This document shows positions 8,306 to 17,659 of a stretch of DNA of 64,000 bases, in pieces (position 1 is the first letter of the stretch; the number at the start of each line of letters is the position of its first letter). Position numbers and translations under genes: made by a program. This stretch comes from Chitinophaga costaii (GTDB lineage: Bacteria > Bacteroidota > Bacteroidia > Chitinophagales > Chitinophagaceae). The notes under the pieces are model-generated. The model was given only the letters and a program-made list of their open reading frames with translations. It was not told where the DNA came from and did not search any database. The DNA lies in the NCBI RefSeq assembly GCF_900094705.1, contig NZ_FMAR01000007.1, positions 124,001-188,000 of the forward strand. The letters are read 5' to 3'.

Positions 8306-9058
8306 CTATTGCATATCTTCCAGCAATTTCTTGCAGTTTGCCTTGAACTTTGGATCGTCCTGGTGGATGGGGCGCAGGGCAGGCACCTTACGCAATATTT
8401 CCTCGGCCTTGTCTATTTGGTCGTTTTTCTTATAGGCAATAGCCAGGTCGTAATAGTTAAGAATAAAACCAGGGTTTAACTGGCGGCATTTTTCGAAATC
8501 GGCGATGGCATTGGCCAGGGTTCCATCGGGCAAGCCGCCGAAGAGCATTTTGGCGGCACCTTTTTCGAAGGCATTCAGGGTGGCCACTTCATAATTCCAT
8601 TTGCCCAGCACATACCAGGCTTCTCCAAAGTTGGGGCGAAACTTGATGGCCAGTTCTGCATATTGTTTCACATCTTTAGAGGCGGCCACTTTGTCTTTGG
8701 CCCCAGCAATCAGTGCAATGCGGCCCATCGCTACTGCCATGGCATAATTGGCATCCGGGTCATTGGGTCCTACAGCCAATGCCTGCGCAGCATATGCTTT
8801 TGCTTCCTCGAAAAAACGGCTTTTAGCCTCTTTTTTCTCCTGCCGATCACCCTCCCGGGAGTCTAAAAGGCTGGCCCAGGTAAGGGCGGTGAGGTTATTA
8901 GATTGAATTTTCAACACCTCCTTATATTTATTAAGGGCGTCTACTTCTTTCATTTGTTTTTCCAACTGATCGCCTTGCTGCAACAATTCTTCCACCGTCT
9001 GCGCCTTGGCGGGCAGGCAAAAACCTAGCATAGCGGCAAAAAGTAAACCTCTGAACAT
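8306..9058 (-). CDS. Exported TPR-repeat protein
   Basis: A 250-aa protein with a signal peptide (MFRGLLFAAML...PAKAQ, about 20 residues). I preferred the ATG at 9058 to an upstream in-frame start at 9103, which would bury the signal. The mature part is helical with tetratricopeptide repeats, for example ALTWASLLDSREG, FGEAWYVLGKWNYEVA and FILNYYDLAIAYKKNDQIDKAEEIL. The middle resembles the regulator-of-microtubule-dynamics type TPR family found in many Bacteroidota periplasmic proteins. It probably scaffolds protein contacts in the periplasm; partner unknown. Confidence 0.7.
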   Translation of the reverse strand: MFRGLLFAAMLGFCLPAKAQTVEELLQQGDQLEKQMKEVDALNKYKEVLKIQSNNLTALTWASLLDSREGDRQEKKEAKSRFFEEAKAYAAQALAVGPNDPDANYAMAVAMGRIALIAGAKDKVAASKDVKQYAELAIKFRPNFGEAWYVLGKWNYEVATLNAFEKGAAKMLFGGLPDGTLANAIADFEKCRQLNPGFILNYYDLAIAYKKNDQIDKAEEILRKVPALRPIHQDDPKFKANCKKLLEDMQ

Positions 9059-9210
9059 AGAAAGAATATTTATATATAAAAATAATGAAAAAAGGGGTTC
9101 CAATCTTTAGGCTGTATCGTAGCAGCTAAAAAACGCTTCGTGGAGCAGTCGCCCCGTTCAAAATGTTAACAAAAATTGTTCCCTGGCTGAAGGAAACGGA
9201 ATGTGTATGC

Positions 9211-9561
9211 TTAGTATTGCTTTTCCAGTGTTACCATAGAATGCTGTACCTGCCCCCCCAATGGCGGGTGGAGCTTGCGAAGTGTGACGATGCTTTTGCG
9301 GATCATCGCGTATTTTTCATGCATAGCCAGGCTCATATCCTGCACCACTTCTTCCAACAAAGGCCTTGGACGGGTCATTACTTGTTGTACAATATGAAAC
9401 AGTCCTTCATAGTTTACGGTTTCATATAAATGCGTAACGGGCTGGTGTTCTTCAAAACTCACCGCCACGTCTACGATGAACCAGTTGCCCATCACGGTTT
9501 CCTCCGGATAAAAACCGTGGTATGCGTACATCTCTATATGCTCCAATGCGATCGTTAACAT
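9211..9561 (-). CDS. folB: Dihydroneopterin aldolase
   Basis: Cleaves 7,8-dihydroneopterin in folate synthesis. The 116-aa length is standard for FolB. The N-terminal block EMYAYHGFYPEETVMGNWF carries the conserved YHG-x-x-x-EE pattern, followed by VDVAVSF, the YETVNYEGLFHIV segment and a C-terminal KLHPPLGGQV equivalent to the KPxAP region. It is a single gene. The -7 element TAGCTTTG (minus, 9581-9588) lies next to a 14-bp hairpin that also covers its possible -33 region. Confidence 0.9.
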   Translation of the reverse strand: MLTIALEHIEMYAYHGFYPEETVMGNWFIVDVAVSFEEHQPVTHLYETVNYEGLFHIVQQVMTRPRPLLEEVVQDMSLAMHEKYAMIRKSIVTLRKLHPPLGGQVQHSMVTLEKQY

Positions 9562-9603
9562 GCCTTTCAGATTAGGACCTCAAAGCTACGACATCCTTAT
9601 AAT

Positions 9604-9640
9604 GCAAATTCCAATCCTGCACTGGCGGATTGGAATTTGC
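9604..9640 (-). terminator. Hairpin downstream of trxB
   Basis: A perfect 14-bp stem (9604-9617 with 9627-9640). No real T-tract follows on the minus strand, so it could be a weak terminator or a 3' RNA stabiliser. Its left arm overlaps the TTTG at the likely folB promoter. Confidence 0.55.
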
Positions 9641-9669
9641 TATATTATTTTCAGGATGTCTCGTTTGGA

Positions 9670-10620
9670 TTAGTGTAATCCCTTGGCAGACAGGTAACGC
9701 TCTGCGTCCAAAGCGGCCATACAGCCACTGCCGGCGGCGGTTACGGCCTGGCGGTAAATCTTGTCTTGTACGTCGCCGCAGGCAAAAACGCCTTCGACCT
9801 TTGTTTTAGAACTGCCTGGCACCGTTACGATGTAGCCTTGTTCATCCAATTCCAGGTAGTCGGCAAAAATGCCGGAATTGGGCTGGTGTCCAATGGCCAC
9901 GAAGAAGGCCTCTACCGGTATCTCTTTGGTTTCCTGGGTTTGGATATTGCGAATACGTACACCGTGTACTTTTTTATCTCCCAGCACTTCATCGGTTTCT
10001 GTGTTCCAGTACACGATAATATTAGATGTTTTTAATACCCGGTCCTGCATCACCATAGAGGCGCGCATTTCGTGTCGGCGCACAAACATATGGACGGTGG
10101 TGCAAAGTTTGGAAAGGTACAATGCTTCCTCAGCAGCAGTATCTCCCGCCCCTACTATGGCTACTTCCTTATTGCGGAAGAAAAAACCGTCGCATACGGC
10201 GCAAGCGGAAACGCCGCTACCATTGAGCCGTTGTTCGGAGGGCAGGTTTAGCCACTTGGCAGAGGCCCCGGTGGCAATGATCACTGCATCGGCGGTGATT
10301 ACCTTGTCTTCATCGATAGTCACTTTATATGGCTGACTGGAAAAATCGACGGAAGAAGCCATACCATAGCGGATATCAGCTCCCATACGATTGGCTTGTT
10401 TTTCGAAATCCACCATCATTTCCGGTCCCTGGATACCTTCAGGATAACCCGGATAATTTTCTACTTCGGTGGTAATGGTGAGCTGGCCACCTGGTTGGAT
10501 GCCTTGATACAGTACGGGTTTAAGATTAGCACGGGCGGCATAGATCGCAGCGGTATAACCTGCCGGGCCTGACCCGATGATTAATAAATGTACATGCTCT
10601 AACGGCTGGTTGTTTTCCAT
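9670..10620 (-). CDS. trxB: Thioredoxin-disulfide reductase
   Basis: NADPH-dependent FAD enzyme that reduces thioredoxin in the cytoplasm. The 316-aa length is normal. The FAD motif GSGPAGYTAAIYAARA is at the N-terminus, the redox pair CAVC at C140/C143, the NADPH site VGAGDTAAEEALYL in the middle, and FACGDVQD near the C-terminus. The DUF4249 gene ends 18 bp upstream on the same strand, so the two probably share a transcript, although no functional link is known. Confidence 0.95.
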   Translation of the reverse strand: MENNQPLEHVHLLIIGSGPAGYTAAIYAARANLKPVLYQGIQPGGQLTITTEVENYPGYPEGIQGPEMMVDFEKQANRMGADIRYGMASSVDFSSQPYKVTIDEDKVITADAVIIATGASAKWLNLPSEQRLNGSGVSACAVCDGFFFRNKEVAIVGAGDTAAEEALYLSKLCTTVHMFVRRHEMRASMVMQDRVLKTSNIIVYWNTETDEVLGDKKVHGVRIRNIQTQETKEIPVEAFFVAIGHQPNSGIFADYLELDEQGYIVTVPGSSKTKVEGVFACGDVQDKIYRQAVTAAGSGCMAALDAERYLSAKGLH

Positions 10621-10638
10621 ACTATTATTTATTCCTTT

Positions 10639-11508
10639 TTAATCTGTCATGATGATAGTGGCATACTGTACGGAATATCCGCCCCAGTAGCCTTGTGTTT
10701 CCGGTATGTTCCCTACTATCACAATGGGTGATGAAAAGGGATTACCGTTATTGTTGAACGAGAAATCCAAAGTACGCCAAAAATTATAGGTTGCCCTGTC
10801 TATACCACAAAATTTTACCGTTACCGTATCCTTCAGCCTGAAATAAGCATAGGTCTGATAGTCGATCTTTTCATTGCGGTTTATGCCCCGGTCCAAAGTG
10901 ATATTGGAGGGAGCACCATTTACCAGGTCGTCATTTTCAGTAGAAAATAATCCCGGATAAAAAGGCTCTCGGTTGCGTTTTGTAAAATAGCGTACAAAGT
11001 TACCCTTTTCCGGTGGATCTGAAATGCGCACTCTTAATTCTGCATAATTAGAATCTCCATCATAGAGTACCCGTTTGTACCAGATAGAGTCCAGGGTCAT
11101 ATGGCTGGAGGGGATGGTGGTACTGGATATGTAGGTTTTGCCCTCGGCCACTATTTTCAGACCGTAATTATGACCGGGGATGCCCCGGTTAGGCTGGCGG
11201 CTACTGTCTGCCGTGTAGTAATATATGGATCCGCCTACTGTATCACGGCTGTACTCCCGGAGGTCATAATTATAACCATTGTCGGTAACGGTAATGGTGG
11301 CTCCGTGCACATAATTGTTTTTCGTTTGAGTACTGTCCAGTCCAGAAAAGTAACCCAGGCTGTGGCTTAGCACCACTACAGGATAGGCGCCCTGCTCTAT
11401 TTTTCCTTCTATCACCAGTTGGGAAACCGTATTAGTTGAATGTATATGCACTTCTTTTTCGCAAGAGAATAGTCCCAGCAGTACAATAGGCATTGCAAAA
11501 CGTCGCAT
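10639..11508 (-). CDS. DUF4249 lipoprotein
   Basis: A 289-aa outer-envelope lipoprotein, signal MRRFAMPIVLLGLFSC with Cys16. It has the DUF4249 pattern: QLVIEGKIEQGAYPVVVLSHS, VHGATITVTDNG, NYGLKIVAEGKTYISSTTIP. DUF4249 proteins usually accompany a TonB-dependent receptor and may act as its surface-exposed partner, but no receptor is adjacent here. Instead it sits 18 bp ahead of trxB. The ORF is intact. Function unknown. Confidence 0.8.
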   Translation of the reverse strand: MRRFAMPIVLLGLFSCEKEVHIHSTNTVSQLVIEGKIEQGAYPVVVLSHSLGYFSGLDSTQTKNNYVHGATITVTDNGYNYDLREYSRDTVGGSIYYYTADSSRQPNRGIPGHNYGLKIVAEGKTYISSTTIPSSHMTLDSIWYKRVLYDGDSNYAELRVRISDPPEKGNFVRYFTKRNREPFYPGLFSTENDDLVNGAPSNITLDRGINRNEKIDYQTYAYFRLKDTVTVKFCGIDRATYNFWRTLDFSFNNNGNPFSSPIVIVGNIPETQGYWGGYSVQYATIIMTD

Positions 11509-11540
11509 GGTGTAAAGTTAAATCCGGCCCAAACCGGCAA

Positions 11541-11576
11541 AAATAAAGCCGGCCTGTGCGGATAACACAGGCCGGC
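11541..11576 (-). terminator. Terminator of the primary sigma factor gene
   Basis: A perfect 11-bp GC-rich stem (11548-11558 with 11566-11576), followed on the minus strand by TTTATTTTT. Confidence 0.9.
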
Positions 11577-11611
11577 AGTCAAAATTTTTGTATACTGCAA
11601 TACGATATGTC

Positions 11612-12469
11612 TTAGCCGAGGTAGGATTTCAGGGCTCCACTATAGCGTGCTTTCTGCAAGCGTTTGATTGCTCTTTCCTTGATCTGGCGGATACGTTCTT
11701 TAGTAAGGTCGTATTTCTGGCCAATTTGTTCAATGGTAGCGCCATTTTCGCCATCAAGGCCAAAATAGGCGTTTACAATTTCGGCTTCGCGGGGGCTCAG
11801 GGATTTGAGTACACGGCGAATTTCTTCGCGGAGAGAATCACGCATTACATCGTCGTCGGTAATGTCGCCGCCTTCCAGAAGGTCGCCCATTGCTACATCT
11901 TCGGCTTCGTGCACGGGTGCATCTAGCGACATGTGGCGGGTATTGCTTTGGAAAATATTATTAATTTCGGATTCTGACATTTCCAGGATTTCGGCCAGTT
12001 CTTCAGTAGAAGGCTCGCGTTCATTTTCCTGTTCGAATGCCATATATGCCTTATTGGCTTTATTATAAGTACCGATCTTATTTTGCGGCAGGCGCACTAA
12101 CCTACCCTGCTCAGCCAATGCTTGTAAAATAGACTGACGAATCCACCATACTGCGTAGGAGATAAATTTAAACCCTTTGGTTTCGTCGAAACGTTGCGCT
12201 GCTTTGATCAACCCTAAATTACCCTCGTTAATGAGGTCGCTGAGGCTCAAGCCCTGATGCTGATACTGCTTTGCTACGGATACTACGAAACGCAAGTTGC
12301 CGGTCGTTAATCTTTCGAGCGCCCTTTGATCACCCATCTTAATCCGCTGAGCGAGAACCGTTTCTTCTTCAGGAGTCAACAAAGGAATCTTTGAAATTTC
12401 CTGCAGATACTTCTCTACCGCCTGCGAATCGCGGTTGGTGATCTGGGTGGCAATTTTAAGTTGCCTCAT
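11612..12469 (-). CDS. rpoD: Primary RNA polymerase sigma factor (sigma-70, RpoD/SigA)
   Basis: The housekeeping sigma factor. At 285 aa it lacks region 1.1, as is typical of Bacteroidota. Region 1.2 starts DSQAVEKYLQEISKIPLLTPEEE, region 2 contains GNLRFVVSVAKQY and FKFISYAVWWIRQ, and region 4 carries LSPREAEIVNAYFGLDG with the helix-turn-helix TIEQIGQKYDLTKERIRQI. It should recognise the TTTG/TAnnTTTG promoters seen throughout this window. Monocistronic with a strong terminator and a 320-bp upstream region. Confidence 0.95.
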   Translation of the reverse strand: MRQLKIATQITNRDSQAVEKYLQEISKIPLLTPEEETVLAQRIKMGDQRALERLTTGNLRFVVSVAKQYQHQGLSLSDLINEGNLGLIKAAQRFDETKGFKFISYAVWWIRQSILQALAEQGRLVRLPQNKIGTYNKANKAYMAFEQENEREPSTEELAEILEMSESEINNIFQSNTRHMSLDAPVHEAEDVAMGDLLEGGDITDDDVMRDSLREEIRRVLKSLSPREAEIVNAYFGLDGENGATIEQIGQKYDLTKERIRQIKERAIKRLQKARYSGALKSYLG

Positions 12470-12789
12470 ATAGAAAGTGTTGTTTTATAGATGATTAAAT
12501 AATTGACAGCGGCGCAAATTTTTTGTTGAATATTCAGAAAAATTCTATCTTACAAAATTTCTGCACCGTAAATAAGCCTGCAAAGATCGTGCTAATGCTG
12601 CACTCTGCCAAATTCTTCCTGCCAACGTTTTAGCATAAACAAAATAATAAATATAAACGACAAATGCTATTGTTTTAGTTCAGCCAACCAGCGCCTTTAA
12701 GTAAATTTTAACAATTGATAAATAGGCTGCTTTAAATTGTTATTTTCACTAATTTATTTTCATTTTTCTTATAATATTTTTAAAATCTA
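12470..12789. other. 320-bp AT-rich region between divergent rpoD and ltaA
   Basis: No gene is visible. The palindrome TGAATATTCA occurs at 12527-12536, but without the flanking bases shared by the TetR-linked copies at 45-46 kb. The promoters of both genes must lie here; I could not assign a confident -33/-7 pair. Confidence 0.5.
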
Positions 12790-13815
12790 ATGGCTGATTT
12801 CAGAAGCGACACCTTCACAAAACCTACGCCTGGTATGCTGGATGCGATGATGCATGCCCGGGTGGGTGATGACGTGTTTGGAGAAGACCCAACGGTAAAT
12901 GAACTAGAGGCCATGATGGCAGACATTTTTGGCAAAGAGGCAGCTCTTTATTGTGCATCCGGCACCATGAGTAATCAGGTGGCCATTAAGGTACACACCC
13001 AGCCCGGTGATGAAGTAATTTGTAGCGACCTGGCGCATGTGTTCGTGTATGAAGGCGGAGGTATTGCTTACAACGCAGGCTGCCAGGCCCGTACCCTTAC
13101 CGGCGACCGTGGTATGATCACTGCTGCCCAGGTGGCGGCTGCCATTAATCCTAACGATGTACACCGCGCCCGTACTTCCCTGGTATGTTTGGAAAACAGT
13201 TCCAACCGTGGTGGAGGTGCCTGTTATAACTTTGAGGATATTCTTAGTATCCGCGAAGTATGCCAGCAGCATAATTTGGCCCTTCACCTGGATGGCGCCC
13301 GCCTCTTCAATGCTTTGGTGGCTACAGGAGAAACGCCTGAACAATATGGACAGGCATTTGATACCATTTCTATTTGTCTAAATAAAGGACTGGGCTGTCC
13401 CATGGGCTCTGTGCTGGTGGGCAGTAAGGCATTTATAAAAGAAGCGCGCCGTGTGCGCAAGAAACTAGGCGGCGGCCTGCGTCAGGCAGGCTTTATGGCC
13501 GCAGCCGGTATCTATGCACTGGAACATCATATACAGCGGCTGGGCGAAGATCACCGCCATGCAAAGATGATCACTGATGCGCTGATAACCCGTTCCTTCA
13601 TAGGCCACATCTTGCCGGTGGAGACCAATATCATCATCTTCGACGTGCTGGAACCGTGGACACCGGTTTCCTTTTCTGAACACCTGGCTAAGGAAGGCAT
13701 CCGTGTGGCGGCCATCTCCCCTACCCAGGTCCGCATGGTCACCCACCTGGACGTGACACCGGATATGGTGCAGCATACCTGCAGTGTAATCTCCCATATG
13801 CATCATCATGCCTGA
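12790..13815 (+). CDS. ltaA: Low-specificity L-threonine aldolase
   Basis: PLP enzyme splitting L-threonine or allo-threonine to glycine and acetaldehyde. The 341-aa length is typical. It starts with the family signature FRSDTFTKPTPGMLDAM and contains VGDDVFGEDPTVNELE, HLDGARLFNA for cofactor contacts and the PLP lysine in CLNKGLGCPMGS. The tail ends in a histidine run (MHHHA), which is natural here. It is monocistronic and ends at a 13-bp hairpin terminator. Confidence 0.92.
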   Translation: MADFRSDTFTKPTPGMLDAMMHARVGDDVFGEDPTVNELEAMMADIFGKEAALYCASGTMSNQVAIKVHTQPGDEVICSDLAHVFVYEGGGIAYNAGCQARTLTGDRGMITAAQVAAAINPNDVHRARTSLVCLENSSNRGGGACYNFEDILSIREVCQQHNLALHLDGARLFNALVATGETPEQYGQAFDTISICLNKGLGCPMGSVLVGSKAFIKEARRVRKKLGGGLRQAGFMAAAGIYALEHHIQRLGEDHRHAKMITDALITRSFIGHILPVETNIIIFDVLEPWTPVSFSEHLAKEGIRVAAISPTQVRMVTHLDVTPDMVQHTCSVISHMHHHA

Positions 13816-13834
13816 TCCATATCACACCTCTTTA

Positions 13835-13870
13835 TAAAAGCGGCGCACCGGTAAGGATGCGCCGCTTTTA
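13835..13870. terminator. Terminator after ltaA
   Basis: A perfect 13-bp stem (13835-13847 with 13858-13870); the arms begin and end with A4/T4, so it can work in both directions. Confidence 0.8.
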
Positions 13871-13946
13871 TATTATTCCAAACAAAACGACCAGCGGACA
13901 GGCCGTTATGCCTGGCAGGATTACCCAAATCCTACGTAAGATATCC

Positions 13947-14537
13947 TTAATCTGGCAGGCCAAAGAAGGCTTTCACCTGCGAATAATTATGCCAGTCGAG
14001 ATTTTGGAACACATCCTTCTGACGACCGCCACTCACCCCACCGGGGATAATGATATAGCGGTATTGCAGCAGGGTGCTAAGCACTACCGAAGCCGTATTA
14101 TCATGCGTGAAACGGGTGATCAAAATCTTTTTGAGCATGGGTGTAAAAGATATGGTGTTGGGCTTACCACCGGCATTGCTGGTATAAGGAAGCACAAACG
14201 TACCACCCCCGTATGTAAAATAAACGATCACTGTGCCGGAGTTCAGGATGTTGGTGGTTAAAGACGGAGCAGCGACATAACCTATTTTCAAAACCGAATT
14301 ATCGATCGTGGAATCGTTGAAATTGGTAGCGTATACCCAGTTGGAGTAGATCACGTTTGCCGTGCCAGTGGCACCAATAGCACCTTGTTCGCCGGTATCT
14401 CCTTTATCTCCCTTCTCGCCGGTGGTTCCTTGCGGACCAGCGGGGCCTTCGGGGCCTGTCTTTCCACAGGAAATGATCGTGAGGAAGCACACGAATAGCG
14501 TAACGGAGAAAAACATTCTCCATGAAGAAATTTTCAT
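13947..14537 (-). CDS. Collagen-like repeat lipoprotein
   Basis: A 196-aa lipoprotein. The lipobox ends at Cys24, and a run of 11 uninterrupted Gly-X-Y triplets starts at the very next residue (25-57), including the charged triplets GEKGDKGD that stabilise triple helices. The remaining ~135 residues form a predicted beta-rich C-terminal domain (VIYSNWVYATNFND ... ITRFTHDN) like those after collagen-like stalks in other Bacteroidota lipoproteins. Inference: a trimeric surface stalk with a globular head at its distal end. No partner gene is adjacent. Role unknown. Confidence 0.75.
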   Translation of the reverse strand: MKISSWRMFFSVTLFVCFLTIISCGKTGPEGPAGPQGTTGEKGDKGDTGEQGAIGATGTANVIYSNWVYATNFNDSTIDNSVLKIGYVAAPSLTTNILNSGTVIVYFTYGGGTFVLPYTSNAGGKPNTISFTPMLKKILITRFTHDNTASVVLSTLLQYRYIIIPGGVSGGRQKDVFQNLDWHNYSQVKAFFGLPD

Positions 14538-14946
14538 ACAGTAGATGTGTTAAAGGTTTAAATTAACTGATTGCCTTGCAAAAGAATGGTGATTGAATGT
14601 TTAAAGAAACTCGTTTATCTGTGGGGTATATAAGCATATAGTGCTGGATACTGCAAACCGCTATCATGGCGGATTACAGACAACATTTGTAGGTATGTTA
14701 CATGGACAATGCCGTGCTACAGGCCACTTTGCGATCAGCAGGGTGAATCCAATTAAAAATAGCAAGTCAATGTTTGACGGTATTGTAAAGATGTCACGCA
14801 TTCCGCGGAAAGCAAACCTGCATTTATTGGATGGCAATGATTTTTGGACACGTGGTGGATTTTGAACGATAAATGTACTTCACCATTACAGATTTCCCGC
14901 TTTGCGGAATGTCAGTTATTTTTGCACACTTATATTTTAGACAGCA
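14538..14946. other. 409-bp intergenic region before valS
   Basis: It contains only a short unconvincing plus-strand frame (14641-14865) with no family resemblance. The valS -7 element TATTTTTG is at 14917-14924. Confidence 0.5.
14917..14924 (+). promoter_or_regulatory. -7 element of valS
   Basis: TATTTTTG matches TAnnTTTG, 22 bp before the valS ATG. No good -33 element at 19-bp spacing. Confidence 0.5.
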
Positions 14947-17583
14947 ATGGAATTATCGAAAAATTACCTGCCTGCGGCAGCCGAGGAGAAATGGTACCAG
15001 CACTGGATGGACAAAGGCTACTTCCGGTCTCAACCGGATGATCGTCAGCCATTTACGGTAGTCATCCCCCCCCCGAATGTGACGGGTGTATTGCACATGG
15101 GGCATACGCTCAACGAAACGGTGCAGGACATACTAGTGCGGCATGCCCGCATGAGCGGGTTCAACGCCTGCTGGGTACCTGGATCGGACCATGCGTCCAT
15201 AGCCACGGAAGCCAAGGTAGTAGACATGCTCAAAAAAGAAAAAGGCATCGATAAATCGCAGCTTACCCGCGAAACCTTTTTACAATATGCCTACGAATGG
15301 AAAGATAAATATGGTGGTATCATCTACAACCAGATCAAAAAACTGGGCTGTAGCTGCGATTGGGACCGGGTGACCTTCACCATGGACGACCATTATTATG
15401 CTGCGGTGATCAAAGTGTTTATTGATCTATACCAGAAAGGACTCATCTACCGGGGTGCGCGTATGATTAACTGGGACCCTGCCGCCAAAACTGCCCTGAG
15501 CGATGAGGAAGTGGAGTACCGCGAAGTGGAAGGACGCCTTTTCCATATAAAGTATCAGCTGGAAGGCAGTACGGAGTATATCACCATCGCTACTGGCCGC
15601 CCCGAGACCATCATGGGTGATAGCGCTATTTGCGTAAACCCGACCGATGAACGCTATTCCCACCTGAAAGGACAGTATGCCCTGGTACCGCTGATCAACC
15701 GGCGTATTCCCATTATTTTCGATGAATATGTGGATAAGGACTTTGGTACCGGCTGTCTGAAAGTAACGCCGGCGCATGATATTAACGACTACAACCTGGG
15801 ACTGAAACATAACCTAGAGATTATAGACACGCTTAATGACGATGGCACATTGTCTGCGGCGGCCCAGATTTACGTAGGCCTGGACCGCTTTGTGGCGCGC
15901 AAGAAGGTGGTGGAAGAGCTGAAAGAAAAAGGCCTGTTGGTGAAGGAAGAAACCTATCCTTCTAAAACCGGCATGTCGCAACGCACCAATGCGGTAGTAG
16001 AGCCCCGCATTTCCACCCAATGGTTCGTAAAAATGCCAGAGCTGGCCAAACCCGCGCTGGATGCGGTAGTAAGTGGAGCAGTAACCATTCACCCCGGTGA
16101 TAGATTCATGGCTACTTACAAATATTGGATGGAGAATGTGAAGGATTGGTGCATATCCCGCCAACTGTGGTGGGGGCAACGCATTCCGGCCTTCTACGCA
16201 CCAGACGGTACTTTTGAAGTGGCCAACAGTGCCGGGGAAGCACTGGCGCAATTCCAGGCAAAAAATCCGGCATTCGCCTACAGTGTGAACGATCTTTCGC
16301 AGGACGAAGATTGCCTGGATACCTGGTTCTCTTCCTGGCTATGGCCCATTCAAGTATTTAAAGGCATTACGGAGCCGGAGAATGCAGACATTAATTATTA
16401 CTACCCCACTTCTGTGCTGGTAACCGGCCAGGATATTATTTTCTTCTGGGTGGCCCGTATGGTCATGGCTGGCCTGGAATATAAGCAGGTAAAGCCTTTC
16501 AGCGATGTGTACTTTACCGGTATGGTACGCGACAAGCAAGGGCGTAAGATGAGCAAGTCACTTGGCAACTCGCCGGATCTGCTGGAACTAATTAAACAGT
16601 TTGGCGCGGATGCGGTACGTTTTGGTATTATGATCTCCTCTCCTGCGGGCAATGATCTGCTATTCGACGATAGTAGTTGTGAGCAGGGCCGCAACTTTGC
16701 CAATAAGATATGGAACGCGTTGAAACTGGTGAAGATGTGGGAGACCCGCCGCAAGGGCGATGCCAACGCATCTACCAAAGACAATTTTGCGGTACAGTGG
16801 TTTGCCAACCGCCTGGCAGAAGCCAAGGCCAGCGTGGAAGCAGCTTACAAAGGTTTTAGGCTGAGTGAGGCATTAAAAATCATATACAGTCTGGTATGGG
16901 ACGACTTCTGCTCCTGGTACCTGGAATGGATAAAACCTAATTTTGAACAGCCCATCGATGCAGCCGTATTCCAGCAAACCATCACCTTTTTTGAAGAGCT
17001 GATGCAATTGTTGCACCCCTTCATGCCTTTCGTGACGGAAGACTTGTATCACCACCTGGCCAACAGGGCTGAAGGGGATGACCTGATCATTAAACAGTTT
17101 TCCACCCCAACTGCCACAGACGGGGCTTTACTTACCGCCGGCGATCTCGCCAAGGAAGTGATCACCGCTATCCGTGATGCGCGCAACAAGCACAGCATAA
17201 AACCAAAGGACTCCATTGTACTGCACATAGAAACCAGTAATGAAGCGGCCTTTGGTCCCATCAAATCCATCCTGGCCAAACAGGTAAATGCATCGGACAT
17301 TTACTTTGCCCAGGCTGCTGTAAGTGGTGCCATTGCGCTGGTGATCCAGAAAGATAAATTTTATCTGGAAACAGAAACGGCCATGGACCCGGCAGCCCAG
17401 AAAGCCCAGCTGGAGAAAGACCTTGCCTATTACGAGGGCTTCCTTCAATCAGTAGACAAGAAACTTTCTAACGAACGTTTTGTGCAGCACGCCAAACCGG
17501 AAATTATTGCACTGGAGCGGCAAAAGAAAGATGACGCCGAAGCCAAGATCAAGGCCATTGGGGAAAGTTTGAAGGCTTTATAA
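14947..17583 (+). CDS. valS: Valine--tRNA ligase
   Basis: Class I aminoacyl-tRNA synthetase charging tRNA-Val. The 878-aa length is normal. The HIGH motif is seen in PPNVTGVLHMGHTLNE (about residues 40-55) and KMSKS at residues 534-538 (GRKMSKSLGNSPDLLE). The editing domain includes TGRPETIMGDSAICVNP and GTGCLKVTPAHDINDYNLG, and the C-terminal coiled-coil arm (LEKDLAYYEGFLQSVDKKL) is present. It probably shares no message with the next gene, as a hairpin lies at 17610-17636. Confidence 0.97.
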   Translation: MELSKNYLPAAAEEKWYQHWMDKGYFRSQPDDRQPFTVVIPPPNVTGVLHMGHTLNETVQDILVRHARMSGFNACWVPGSDHASIATEAKVVDMLKKEKGIDKSQLTRETFLQYAYEWKDKYGGIIYNQIKKLGCSCDWDRVTFTMDDHYYAAVIKVFIDLYQKGLIYRGARMINWDPAAKTALSDEEVEYREVEGRLFHIKYQLEGSTEYITIATGRPETIMGDSAICVNPTDERYSHLKGQYALVPLINRRIPIIFDEYVDKDFGTGCLKVTPAHDINDYNLGLKHNLEIIDTLNDDGTLSAAAQIYVGLDRFVARKKVVEELKEKGLLVKEETYPSKTGMSQRTNAVVEPRISTQWFVKMPELAKPALDAVVSGAVTIHPGDRFMATYKYWMENVKDWCISRQLWWGQRIPAFYAPDGTFEVANSAGEALAQFQAKNPAFAYSVNDLSQDEDCLDTWFSSWLWPIQVFKGITEPENADINYYYPTSVLVTGQDIIFFWVARMVMAGLEYKQVKPFSDVYFTGMVRDKQGRKMSKSLGNSPDLLELIKQFGADAVRFGIMISSPAGNDLLFDDSSCEQGRNFANKIWNALKLVKMWETRRKGDANASTKDNFAVQWFANRLAEAKASVEAAYKGFRLSEALKIIYSLVWDDFCSWYLEWIKPNFEQPIDAAVFQQTITFFEELMQLLHPFMPFVTEDLYHHLANRAEGDDLIIKQFSTPTATDGALLTAGDLAKEVITAIRDARNKHSIKPKDSIVLHIETSNEAAFGPIKSILAKQVNASDIYFAQAAVSGAIALVIQKDKFYLETETAMDPAAQKAQLEKDLAYYEGFLQSVDKKLSNERFVQHAKPEIIALERQKKDDAEAKIKAIGESLKAL

Positions 17584-17609
17584 TTTTACGCTTGTAATAA
17601 CGTTTTGAG

Positions 17610-17636
17610 AAGGGAAAGATGACCAGTCTTTCCCTT
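17610..17636 (+). terminator. Terminator-like hairpin after valS
   Basis: A perfect 10-bp stem (17610-17619 with 17627-17636); only a short T-rich stretch follows, so strength is uncertain. Confidence 0.6.
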
Positions 17637-17659
17637 TCCTTTACCTGAAAATTCATCGC

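Noticed and set aside
12527-12536. TGAATATTCA in the rpoD-ltaA gap as a TetR operator
   Set aside because: Flanking bases differ from the three sites near the TetR gene, and a 10-bp AT-rich palindrome is expected by chance in a few places.
14641-14865. 74-codon frame before valS
   Set aside because: GTG start, no family resemblance and no promoter; composition like non-coding DNA.
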